Shown here piece after piece: positions 1 to 5,588 of a stretch of DNA of 18,908 nucleotides. Origin of the DNA: DATDOY01 sp035293045. GTDB taxonomy: Bacteria > Actinomycetota > Acidimicrobiia > IMCC26256 > JACPCJ01. The DNA lies in the NCBI GenBank assembly GCA_035293045.1, contig DATDOY010000060.1, forward strand, positions 1 through 18,908. Direction: 5' to 3'. Position numbers and translations under genes: made by a program. The notes beneath the pieces were generated by a model. It was not told the origin of the DNA. It worked only from the letters and a program-made list of their open reading frames with translations, and made no database searches. Every line of letters begins with the position of its first letter. The stretch's first letter is position 1.

Positions 1-203
1 GAGCCGATCCGAAGGGTGGACGTCGCGGCGGCCGCGGCCGCCATCGCCGGGAGGGGCGCCCACTCCTCGTTTACGAAATGGTCGGGCATCGCCAGGGTCG
101 AGTAACCGAGGTCCTCGGCCTTGCGCGCGGTGGCGGCCCAGTCGGAGCCCGATGCGGCCTTTGACAACTGGATGCCGAAGCGAAACGTGCGGGGGTGCGT
201 CAT
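1..203 (-). CDS. LLM-class F420-dependent oxidoreductase, N-terminal part (runs off left edge)
   Basis: Only the first 67 codons are inside the window; the 3' part lies beyond base 1. The start is ATG at 203, with GGAGAG about 6 nt upstream as ribosome binding site. The N-terminus reads MTHPRTFRFGIQLS, and further in are AEDLGYSTLAMPDHF and a stretch ending TSTLRIGS. This is the usual opening of a luciferase-like (beta/alpha)8 barrel: first strand FRFGIQ, then a helix, then the LGY..L...DHF segment. In actinobacteria, proteins with this FRFGxQ opening are mostly annotated as F420-dependent oxidoreductases of unknown substrate. The flavin or deazaflavin choice cannot be read from this fragment. 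It is divergent from the small secreted peptide gene at 365, with 161 bases between the two starts. Confidence 0.82.
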   Translation of the reverse strand, partial: MTHPRTFRFGIQLSKAASGSDWAATARKAEDLGYSTLAMPDHFVNEEWAPLPAMAAAAAATSTLRIG

Positions 204-335
204 GCGATCTCTCCGGGTCACGTGCGGGAGCAGAACGCTATCAGCGCTCTTGGGCTACATCATTCGCCCCATTGGGCCGAGAACTCCGTGAGGAGGGGTA
301 CCGGAGCTCGCCATCCGTCCGTACGGTCCCTCGGT

Positions 336-358
336 GCGCGGCTTTCGCGCGAGGGAGG
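336..358 (+). promoter_or_regulatory. Leader hairpin abutting the Shine-Dalgarno of the small peptide gene
   Basis: GCGCG at 336-340 can pair with CGCGC at 346-350 around the loop GCTTT. It is followed immediately by the ribosome binding site GAGGGAGG at 351-358, six bases before the ATG at 365. A TANNNT box (TACGGT, 322-327) just upstream could be the -10 element. The ribosome binding site is clear; a regulatory role for the hairpin is speculative. Confidence 0.4.
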
Positions 359-364
359 CAGAAC

Positions 365-526
365 ATGAAACGAATTCTCGCCACCGCAGCCATGGTCATC
401 GCCATCAATGTCACCGTCGCACCGACGGCGTCGGCTCAGCCGGGCCCCGGCGACAAACAGTGCGTTCCCGGCCAACAGGGGAACCCGCATCCCGGATTCA
501 AGGCGGGCGTCTGCGACAACCGCTGA
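365..526 (+). CDS. Small secreted two-cysteine peptide (53 aa), unknown function
   Basis: The start is the ATG at 365, with a strong GAGGGAGG site six bases upstream; the open frame continues upstream to 152 but that part does not look coding. Residues 1-24 form a Sec signal peptide: MKR, a hydrophobic stretch up to about residue 20, then TASA before the likely cut. The mature peptide would be only about 29 residues, rich in Gly and Pro, with cysteines at positions 33 and 50 that could form one disulfide. The spacing is C-VPGQQGNPHPGFKAGV-C, followed by DNR at the end. I do not recognise a named family. The clean start, signal peptide and ribosome binding site make it a real gene in my view. 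It converges on dut with a hairpin between them. Function is unknown; an exported structural, signalling or toxin-like peptide are all possible. Confidence 0.72.
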   Translation: MKRILATAAMVIAINVTVAPTASAQPGPGDKQCVPGQQGNPHPGFKAGVCDNR

Positions 527-536
527 CCAACGGCAT

Positions 537-553
537 CGTCCCGCGGCGGGACG
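537..553. terminator. Bidirectional hairpin between small peptide gene and dut
   Basis: CGTCCCG (537-543), loop CGG, CGGGACG (547-553) give a perfect 7-bp GC-rich stem in the 35-base gap between two convergent genes. There is no clear T run on either side, so termination is inferred from position and shape. Confidence 0.5.
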
Positions 554-561
554 GCGGAGGC

Positions 562-1014
562 TCAGCGTCCGGTCGAGCCGAACCCGTCCTCGCCTCGGGC
601 GGAGTCTGAGAGGTCGTCCACGCGCTGCCAGGTGACGTTGGCCACGCGCTGGATCACCAGTTGGGCGATCCGGTCGCCGCGCCGCACCTCGTACTTCTCG
701 GTGGGATCGGTGTTCACGAGAATGCAGCGGATCTCGTCGCGGAAGCCTGAATCAATGAGCCCGGGTGTGTTGAGACAAGTGATCCCGTGGCGCAGTGCGA
801 GACCCGACCGCGGCTGCACGAACCCGGCGTACCCTGGCGGAATTGCCACGGCGATGCCGGTCGGGACCGCAGCGCGTCCGCCGCCCGGCTCGAGCACGAC
901 GTCCTCTCGGGCGCAGAGGTCGTAGCCGGCGTCGTCCGGATGGGCTTGCCCGGGCATCGGTAGTTCGGGGTCGAGCACGCGGATGTCGATCAAGATTTCG
1001 TCAGCGCTCGCCAT
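562..1014 (-). CDS. dut: dUTP diphosphatase (dUTPase)
   Basis: This trimeric cytosolic enzyme hydrolyses dUTP to dUMP and pyrophosphate, keeping uracil out of DNA and feeding dTMP synthesis. At 150 residues it has normal family length, and all five motifs are present: motif I DDAGYDL (27-33), motif II PRSGLA (68-73), motif III GLIDSGFRDE (85-94) with the catalytic Asp at 88, motif IV RGDRIAQLV (112-120), and the glycine-rich C-terminal arm RGEDGFGSTGR (140-150). Motif III has Phe at 91, where Tyr is usual, and FRDE where YRGE is common. The start is ATG at 1014. No Shine-Dalgarno site is visible, but TAGAGT lies six bases upstream, which fits leaderless transcription. The M23 peptidase gene ends 24 bases upstream on the same strand, so read-through is also possible. 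Confidence 0.96.
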   Translation of the reverse strand: MASADEILIDIRVLDPELPMPGQAHPDDAGYDLCAREDVVLEPGGGRAAVPTGIAVAIPPGYAGFVQPRSGLALRHGITCLNTPGLIDSGFRDEIRCILVNTDPTEKYEVRRGDRIAQLVIQRVANVTWQRVDDLSDSARGEDGFGSTGR

Positions 1015-1020
1015 GAGCGC

Positions 1021-1026
1021 ACTCTA
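1021..1026 (-). promoter_or_regulatory. Putative -10 box (TAGAGT) for leaderless dut transcript
   Basis: On the minus strand TAGAGT ends six bases before the dut ATG. That spacing puts a transcription start at or next to the A of the start codon. No ribosome binding site is present. It is inferred from sequence only and is supported by the same arrangement at other genes of this window. Confidence 0.45.
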
Positions 1027-1038
1027 TGACCGGCCGGC

Positions 1039-2547
1039 CTACGACGACGAGGCGATCCCTGCGGCGCGCACGCCTGGCGCGGCGACGTCGATGCCTCCGA
1101 GATACCGCGCGTCGCCGAAGCCGAAGGTACGCCCGTCGGCAAGCTGAACCCAATACCCGGCTCCCGTCGCGGTCGGCGCGATGCCGACCGGCTCGGCCCA
1201 CTGGCACAGCCCCGTCCCGAGCATCGATCCGTGGTACCCGGCGTCGCCAAACGTGTAGAGCCCGCCGACTTTGTCGACGAGCCAATAGCCGCGTCCCGAC
1301 TTGGTGACCGCCAGCCCGACGATCGGGGACGGCGCGGGCCCGATGGCCCCCGCGGCACGAAGCTCCGTGACCGACCCGGCGTAGCCCGCGTCCCCGAAGG
1401 CGTACACGCCTCCGTTGACGTCGACGACCCAGTAGCCCTTCCCGCTCGGCGTGGACTCGATCGCCACCGCCCTCGGCGCACCAGCCACTCGCCCGGCCGC
1501 CCGCAACTCCGGCAGAGACCCGAAGTAGCCCGCGTCACCGAAGGAATACACGCCGCCGAACTCGTCGATGAGCCAGTAGCCCATACCGACGCGGGTGGCT
1601 TCGACGGCCACGGCGCGACCCGCCCCCGGGACGAGGCCCTGCGCCTGCAGCTGCGGCAGCGACCCGAAGAAGGTCGCGTCGCCGAACGTGAACACGCCAC
1701 CGCGGTCGTCGACCAGCCAGTAGCCCTTGCCGCTCGGAGTCGGCTCGAGCGCGACGGCGCGCACGCCCGCCCGTACCAACCCCTGTCCGATGAGTTGCGG
1801 CACCGAGCCGTAGTACCCGACGTCGCCGAAGGTGAAGACGCCACCGTTCACGTCGAGCGACCGGTAGCCCGGGCCCGACGCCACGCTCGGCGTGGCGGGC
1901 GGATTGTCGTTGAAGCGACAGAGGTTGCCGACCCGCTTGCCCTGAGCGAGCTGAAGGCTGGCAAAGGGGTTCATGTTCTGGCCCTCCGGGGTGACGATCT
2001 CGAAATGCAAGTGCGGCGATGTGCCCTCCGCGTTGCCGCTGTCCCCTAGCCATCCGAGCACCTGGCCCTGCTTCACTCTGGCTCCGACGTCGATCCCGGG
2101 CATGAGCGTGTGCCCGCGGTGGGCGGCGCCATCGTCGGTCCCCGGCGTGTCGTTGTTGAGGTGGATGTAGCGGTAGCTCCATCCTTCCGCGTCCTTGACC
2201 GTGACCATGCGCCCGGACAGACCCTCGTCGGCGACACGAACGAACGAGATGACACCGTCCGTCGCCGCCACAACCTCCGTGTGCTTGCCGGCCAGGAGGT
2301 CGTTGCCGAGGTGGAGCCGTCCCCCGGACCGGGCTGCATGCCAGTCGTTCGAATACGACGCGCCGCCGATCACAGGGAACACGACGCGCCGATGCCCGGG
2401 CTCGTCGATGCGCCCCACGGATTCGGCGAGATCGGCCTCCGCTCGGGGCTGAAGGCCGGGAAGCGTCAGGCACGCCGCGACAAGGGCGATGAGCGGCACC
2501 AGGACGCGCCGGCTCGCGGTCCGGAAGGGGGAAAGATTTCGCACCAT
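1039..2547 (-). CDS. Secreted M23 (LytM-type) metallopeptidase with six C-terminal GYW/GGV/FGDA repeats
   Basis: This is probably an exported cell-wall endopeptidase (502 aa). A basic start (RTASRR) and a hydrophobic segment at about residues 15-32 form a signal. It contains VAAC at 23-26, which resembles a lipobox, but AEA further on could be a signal peptidase I site. The M23 domain spans about 50-200 and has the full zinc site: H79 and D83 in HLGND, H181 in HLHFE, with H129 and H179 as catalytic histidines. Residues 227-489 hold six repeats of about 48 residues with the core GYWLVD..GGVFTFGDA..FGS. Such repeats occur in exported actinobacterial proteins and may bind the wall; their function is not established. 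Cysteines 210 and 448 flank the repeats and could pair. I chose ATG 2547; an in-frame GTG at 2574 is the alternative. It is divergent from the PIG-L gene, and dut follows 24 bases downstream. Confidence 0.88.
   Translation of the reverse strand: MVRNLSPFRTASRRVLVPLIALVAACLTLPGLQPRAEADLAESVGRIDEPGHRRVVFPVIGGASYSNDWHAARSGGRLHLGNDLLAGKHTEVVAATDGVISFVRVADEGLSGRMVTVKDAEGWSYRYIHLNNDTPGTDDGAAHRGHTLMPGIDVGARVKQGQVLGWLGDSGNAEGTSPHLHFEIVTPEGQNMNPFASLQLAQGKRVGNLCRFNDNPPATPSVASGPGYRSLDVNGGVFTFGDVGYYGSVPQLIGQGLVRAGVRAVALEPTPSGKGYWLVDDRGGVFTFGDATFFGSLPQLQAQGLVPGAGRAVAVEATRVGMGYWLIDEFGGVYSFGDAGYFGSLPELRAAGRVAGAPRAVAIESTPSGKGYWVVDVNGGVYAFGDAGYAGSVTELRAAGAIGPAPSPIVGLAVTKSGRGYWLVDKVGGLYTFGDAGYHGSMLGTGLCQWAEPVGIAPTATGAGYWVQLADGRTFGFGDARYLGGIDVAAPGVRAAGIASSS
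1081..1869 (-). repeat. Six tandem ~48-codon protein repeats (GYW..D..GGV..FGDA.Y.GS)
   Basis: Within the M23 protein, units begin at residues 227, 275, 323, 371, 420 and 464, so the period is 48, 48, 48, 49 and 44 residues. The first unit has GYRSLD in place of GYWLVD. The last is the most divergent (GYWVQLADGRTFGFGDARY). Units 2-5 share the segment GYW(L/V)(V/I)D..GG(V/L)(F/Y).FGDA. The DNA copies are diverged, which points to old duplication rather than recent slippage. Confidence 0.9.
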
Positions 2548-2560
2548 GACGCCAGGAAGG

Positions 2561-2578
2561 TACGGCGTGTACACGTGT
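2561..2578. promoter_or_regulatory. Divergent promoter region with palindromic ACACGTGT
   Basis: The short gap between the M23 start (2547) and the PIG-L start (2634) must hold both promoters. It contains the palindrome ACACGTGT at 2571-2578 overlapping TGTACA at 2568-2573. On the plus strand GATCAT (2621-2626) sits seven bases before the PIG-L ATG, and no Shine-Dalgarno site is present. On the minus strand TACCTT (2562-2557) lies nine bases before the M23 ATG. Regulator unknown. Confidence 0.3.
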
Positions 2579-2633
2579 GACCTTGAGCACCCTCGTGTGT
2601 GACTCGCGCCGTCCGCGTGCGATCATCCCCCCC

Positions 2634-3425
2634 ATGCCACTCACCCTGGTCGTATTCCATGCCCATCCCGACGATGAGGCAATCGCCACCGGAGGCACGA
2701 TGGCCAAGGCGGCTGCGGCCGGTCATCGGGTCGTCCTTGTCGTCGCGACTCGTGGTGAAGAGGGTGAGGTCGCCGAGGGGTTCCTCGAATCCGGCGAGGA
2801 GCTCTGGCAGCGGCGCGTCGCCGAAACCCAGCGGTCCGCCGAGATCCTCGGTGTCGCTCGGGTGGAGTTCCTCGGGTATCGCGACTCCGGGATGATGGGG
2901 ACCCCAACCAACGACCATCCCGATGCGTTCTGGCAGGCGGACGTCGACGAGGCGGCCGGCCGGCTCGCGGCGATCCTCGATCAGGAGGGCGCCCACGTCC
3001 TCACCTGCTACGACGATCACGGCAACTATGGACACCCCGACCACATTCAGGTCCACCGGGTCGGCGTCCGGGCCGGTGACCTCGCGGGGACACCGAAGGT
3101 CTACGAGGCCACGATGGACCGAGATCACCTCATCAAGCTGATGGCCGAGGCGCCGCCAGAGATGCGGCCTCCCGATTACGACCCGTCGTTCTTCGACGAG
3201 TTCGGAACACCGGCCGACGACATTACGACCAACGTCGACATCCTCGACCATGTGAAGGCAAAGCGCGAGGCGATGGCCGCTCATGAGAGCCAGATCAGCG
3301 AGACACACTTCTTCTTGGCGATGCCGGACGACGTCTTCGCCATGGCCTTCGGGACCGAGTGGTTCATCCTGCGGAGCGCAGGAGCGAAGGTCACCGAAAC
3401 CGACCTGTTCGCCGGCCTGACCTGA
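2634..3425 (+). CDS. PIG-L family deacetylase (MshB/Mca-like zinc hydrolase)
   Basis: This 263-residue protein belongs to the LmbE/PIG-L superfamily of zinc amidohydrolases that remove acetyl groups from GlcNAc-type substrates or cleave mycothiol conjugates. The opening strand is followed by HAHPDDEA at 9-16: H11 and D14 are expected zinc ligands and D13 the general base, by comparison with MshB. GHPDHIQVH at 133-141 supplies the third zinc ligand, H137. GYRDSGM (81-87) and YDDHGNYGHPDH are typical of the actinobacterial MshB/Mca branch. I place the start at ATG 2634 because the motif begins a few residues later and the upstream in-frame codons (from 2577) overlap the promoter gap. The exact substrate cannot be assigned; a mycothiol role is plausible but unproven, since mshA and mshC are not in the window. 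Confidence 0.88.
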   Translation: MPLTLVVFHAHPDDEAIATGGTMAKAAAAGHRVVLVVATRGEEGEVAEGFLESGEELWQRRVAETQRSAEILGVARVEFLGYRDSGMMGTPTNDHPDAFWQADVDEAAGRLAAILDQEGAHVLTCYDDHGNYGHPDHIQVHRVGVRAGDLAGTPKVYEATMDRDHLIKLMAEAPPEMRPPDYDPSFFDEFGTPADDITTNVDILDHVKAKREAMAAHESQISETHFFLAMPDDVFAMAFGTEWFILRSAGAKVTETDLFAGLT

Positions 3426-3447
3426 CGTTCCCGTCCGTTCGCCCGCG

Positions 3448-3873
3448 TCAGATGGCGAGCTGCGAAAGCGCGATTCCGATCCCGACGCTCGCCGCCACTG
3501 CGGCTCCGAGGAGTGCAGTGGTGGCCAGGACGACGATGCCCAGCCAGGTCTGATGCCGGGCGTCCTCGAGTCGCGAGTCCGTCTCGATGTCCGCGTGCGG
3601 ATCGAGCTGGGCCAAGGCGAAGACCCCGGGCACGCGCACCGCGATCACGAGTGAGCGAGCGACGAGCAAGAGGCCGGGCGACGTCACGGCCAGTGCCTGG
3701 ACCCAAAAACTGTCGAGAGTGAGGGCGCGGGGAACGGTGATCATCATCCCGAAGGTAACAACCAGGACGTCGAGGAGAACCAGCTCGAGGGCACTGCGGC
3801 GCTCGACGTAGTGCCGGAGAGCGACCGGAGCGGGGGTCCGGTGGACTGTGTCAACGCGCCCAGTTCGTTGCAT
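3448..3873 (-). CDS. Small predicted membrane protein, unknown function
   Basis: I do not recognise this 141-residue protein. It has a basic N-terminus, then three hydrophobic segments: LELVLLDVLVVTFGMMITV near residues 29-47, a second around 56-77 (VTSPGLLLVARSLVIAV), and a C-terminal one from about 109 to the end. A charged stretch with DPHADIETDSRLEDARHQ separates segments two and three, and the protein ends in the membrane (IALSQLAI). The frame stays open far upstream, but that part is the antisense of Hsp20 and EamA. ATG 3873 is the most conservative start; ATG 3948 and ATG 3972 are alternatives. No clear ribosome binding site precedes any of them. It converges on the PIG-L gene with 22 bases between and is divergent from Hsp20. 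Confidence 0.6.
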   Translation of the reverse strand: MQRTGRVDTVHRTPAPVALRHYVERRSALELVLLDVLVVTFGMMITVPRALTLDSFWVQALAVTSPGLLLVARSLVIAVRVPGVFALAQLDPHADIETDSRLEDARHQTWLGIVVLATTALLGAAVAASVGIGIALSQLAI

Positions 3874-3940
3874 AGGCCGGGTATCGGCTCGGACCGGACA
3901 TTTCTTGAGCGCGAATCTCCCCGCTATCGGCGGAAATAGC

Positions 3941-3954
3941 CGCGCCATGGCGCG
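3941..3954. promoter_or_regulatory. 14-bp perfect palindrome CGCGCCATGGCGCG upstream of Hsp20
   Basis: A perfect palindrome lies in the 192-base gap between the small membrane protein gene and Hsp20. Other small symmetric elements follow: CCCC/GGGG (3986-3998) and CAAGG-G-CCTTG (4005-4015). A half-site CTTGAG at 3904-3909 resembles one arm of the HspR element (HAIR), but I see no matching second arm. An operator role is a guess. Confidence 0.3.
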
Positions 3955-4065
3955 CGTTGTCTCGGTCGGCATTGATGAGGCCGTACCCCAGAAAGGGGCG
4001 ATGTCAAGGGCCTTGTCGTGGCCTCGGCTCGGGCCCGCTGGGAGCGCCGGAAAGGAGGAACTTCG

Positions 4066-4503
4066 ATGCTCATGCGCTTCGACCCGGTCCGGGAGTTCGA
4101 TCGGCTGGCCGACGAGGTATGGGGGAACGGGCGCCGAAAGGCCGCGTCGCCGATGGCCATGGACGCCTATCGAGACGGTGATCGGTTCGTCGTCCACTTC
4201 GATCTTCCCGGCATCGACCCATCGTCGATCGACGTCACGGTGGAGGACAACGTCCTCAAGGTGACGGCAAGCCGCACCTGGGAACGCAAGGAAGAGCGCC
4301 AACGGCTGGCCAACGAGCGCTACCAGGGCGCGTTCGAGCGGCAGCTGTTCCTCGGCGACACGCTCGACGCCGACAGGATCGACGGGGCCTACGACCACGG
4401 CGTGCTCACGCTCACCATTCCGGTCGCCGAGCGAGCCAAGCCCCGCAAGATCGAGGTCGCCGCCGGCGCGCCGCAGACCGCCATCGACGCGGCGTCGGCA
4501 TGA
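4066..4503 (+). CDS. Small heat shock protein, Hsp20/alpha-crystallin family
   Basis: This is an ATP-independent holdase chaperone that binds unfolding proteins and forms oligomers in the cytosol. It has 145 residues, normal for bacterial Hsp20. The start is ATG 4066 with the textbook site AAAGGAGGAA (4051-4060) before it. The N-terminal arm is MLMRFDPVREFDRL. The alpha-crystallin domain spans about 31-131, including FDLPGID (45-51), VTVEDNVLKVTASR, the FERQLFLGD strand, and the diagnostic GVLTLTIPVAE at 112-122. A short Ala-rich tail follows KIEV; I see no clear I-x-I oligomerisation motif after the domain. It stands alone, without GroEL or DnaK genes nearby. Regulation is probably by heat or redox stress, but no complete HAIR or CIRCE element is visible upstream. 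Confidence 0.95.
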   Translation: MLMRFDPVREFDRLADEVWGNGRRKAASPMAMDAYRDGDRFVVHFDLPGIDPSSIDVTVEDNVLKVTASRTWERKEERQRLANERYQGAFERQLFLGDTLDADRIDGAYDHGVLTLTIPVAERAKPRKIEVAAGAPQTAIDAASA

Positions 4504-4510
4504 GCCCGCC

Positions 4511-4546
4511 GTCCCCGGGCCGCGCTCCCCGCCGCGGCCCGGGGAC
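4511..4546 (+). terminator. Strong hairpin after Hsp20 (14-bp perfect stem)
   Basis: GTCCCCGGGCCGCG (4511-4524) pairs perfectly with its reverse complement at 4533-4546 around an 8-base loop, eight bases after the Hsp20 stop codon. No T run follows, but the position and the stem of almost only G:C pairs make a terminator the best reading. It separates Hsp20 from the EamA gene at 4571. Confidence 0.75.
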
Positions 4547-4556
4547 GCGCTCCTCA

Positions 4557-4562
4557 TAACCT
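4557..4562 (+). promoter_or_regulatory. Putative -10 box (TAACCT) for leaderless EamA transcript
   Basis: TAACCT ends eight bases before the ATG at 4571, just after the Hsp20 terminator hairpin. The intervening CCTGGGGG is not a ribosome binding site at workable spacing. Sequence inference only. Confidence 0.4.
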
Positions 4563-4570
4563 CCTGGGGG

Positions 4571-5536
4571 ATGGCGACCCGCTCTCGAATCATGACGACG
4601 GCGCCGGGCACGCGCCCGGAGGCGTTCGGCGCGACGGAGTGGAGCCTCGTCATGCTGACGGCCGGCATCTGGGGATCGTCGTTCGTGCTGATCGCCGCGG
4701 GGCTCGATGCGTTCGCCCCGCCGATCGTCACCTTCGCACGCCTCGCGTTCGGCGCCGTGACGATGTCCATCCTCCCCGGCGCCAAGCAGCGCATCGCTCG
4801 AGAGGACTGGCCCCGCGTCGTCGTACTCGCGCTGATCTGGACCGTGATCCCGTTCCTTCTCTTCCCGGTCGCCCAGCAATGGGTGGACTCGTCGGTGGCC
4901 GGGATGATCAACGGGGTCGTTCCGGTGCTCGCCGCTGTCATCGCCGCCCTCTTGCTCCGGCGCCTCCCCGGTCCCGCCCAGGTTGCGGGCATCGCGGTGG
5001 GGTTCGTCGGCGTCGTACTGATCGCGGTCCCGAACGTCGTGGGGACCGACGCGAGTCCCCTCGGGATCGCCCTGCTCCTGGTTGCCGTGAGTTGCTACGC
5101 CCTGTCGACCAATCTCGCGGTGCCCCTGCAGCAGCGGTATGGAGCGCTTGCCGTCCTGCTTCGCGTGCTGTGGGTTGGCGTCGCGGTGACTGCGCCCATC
5201 GCCGCGCTGGCCGTACCGCACTCGGAGTGGAGCGTGGAGAGCGCCGCCGCCATGGTTCCGCTCGGAGCGCTCGGGACCGGTGTGGCCTTCCTGTGGTTCG
5301 TGACTCTCCTCGGGCGCGCCGGCGCCACGCGGGGCGCGATCGCGGTCTACCTGACACCCCTCTTCGCCATTCTCCTCGGGGTCGTCATCCGCGGGGAATC
5401 CGTCCACGCTGTATCCATGGCGGGGAGTGGCCTCGTGCTCATCGGCGCGTGGCTCACGGGACGAGGCGAGACCACGGCCGAGGACGCCAGCCCCGGTGGC
5501 GTGCCGGCGGACGGAATCGTGCCGCTCGAGCCCTGA
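4571..5536 (+). CDS. EamA/DMT-family transporter
   Basis: This 321-residue inner membrane protein has the drug/metabolite transporter layout: two EamA repeats of five helices each. The first repeat covers about 24-152, opening with WSLVMLTAGIWGSSFVLIAAGL, which is the classic first-helix pattern with W-G-S-S-F. The second covers about 164-297, with GTGVAFLWFVTLLGRAGATRGA and YLTPLFAILLGVVIRGE, the usual TPL/P...GE end of the second repeat. A hydrophilic tail with Asp, Gly and Pro follows. Family members export or import small metabolites such as amino acids or nucleosides; the substrate here is unknown. The ATG at 4571 has no Shine-Dalgarno site; a second ATG at 4592 is possible. The GNAT gene follows 52 bases downstream on the same strand and could be co-transcribed. 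Confidence 0.92.
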   Translation: MATRSRIMTTAPGTRPEAFGATEWSLVMLTAGIWGSSFVLIAAGLDAFAPPIVTFARLAFGAVTMSILPGAKQRIAREDWPRVVVLALIWTVIPFLLFPVAQQWVDSSVAGMINGVVPVLAAVIAALLLRRLPGPAQVAGIAVGFVGVVLIAVPNVVGTDASPLGIALLLVAVSCYALSTNLAVPLQQRYGALAVLLRVLWVGVAVTAPIAALAVPHSEWSVESAAAMVPLGALGTGVAFLWFVTLLGRAGATRGAIAVYLTPLFAILLGVVIRGESVHAVSMAGSGLVLIGAWLTGRGETTAEDASPGGVPADGIVPLEP

Positions 5537-5569
5537 GCTTCGGCAAATTCGGCAGCGCGTATCTCTTCC

Positions 5570-5581
5570 GTCTGGACAGAC
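5570..5581 (+). promoter_or_regulatory. Inverted repeat GTCTG-GA-CAGAC before the GNAT gene
   Basis: Five-base arms, two-base centre, seven bases before the ATG at 5589. It overlaps the CAGACT that stands where a leaderless -10 box would be expected (TANNNT in other genes here). It could be an operator or chance. Confidence 0.25.
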
Positions 5582-5588
5582 TGCGGCC

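Noticed and set aside
152..364. N-terminal extension of the small secreted peptide (start at 152)
   Set aside because: It overlaps the start of the divergent oxidoreductase and would bury the signal peptide inside the protein. A strong ribosome binding site supports the ATG at 365.
3904..3909. CTTGAG as an HspR (HAIR) element for Hsp20
   Set aside because: Only one half-site is present; the inverted partner CTCAAG at the required spacing is missing.
3874..4992. Long N-terminal extension of the small membrane protein frame (open to 4992)
   Set aside because: It runs antisense through Hsp20 and EamA, both well supported, and has a low-complexity composition rich in Arg, Ala and Thr.
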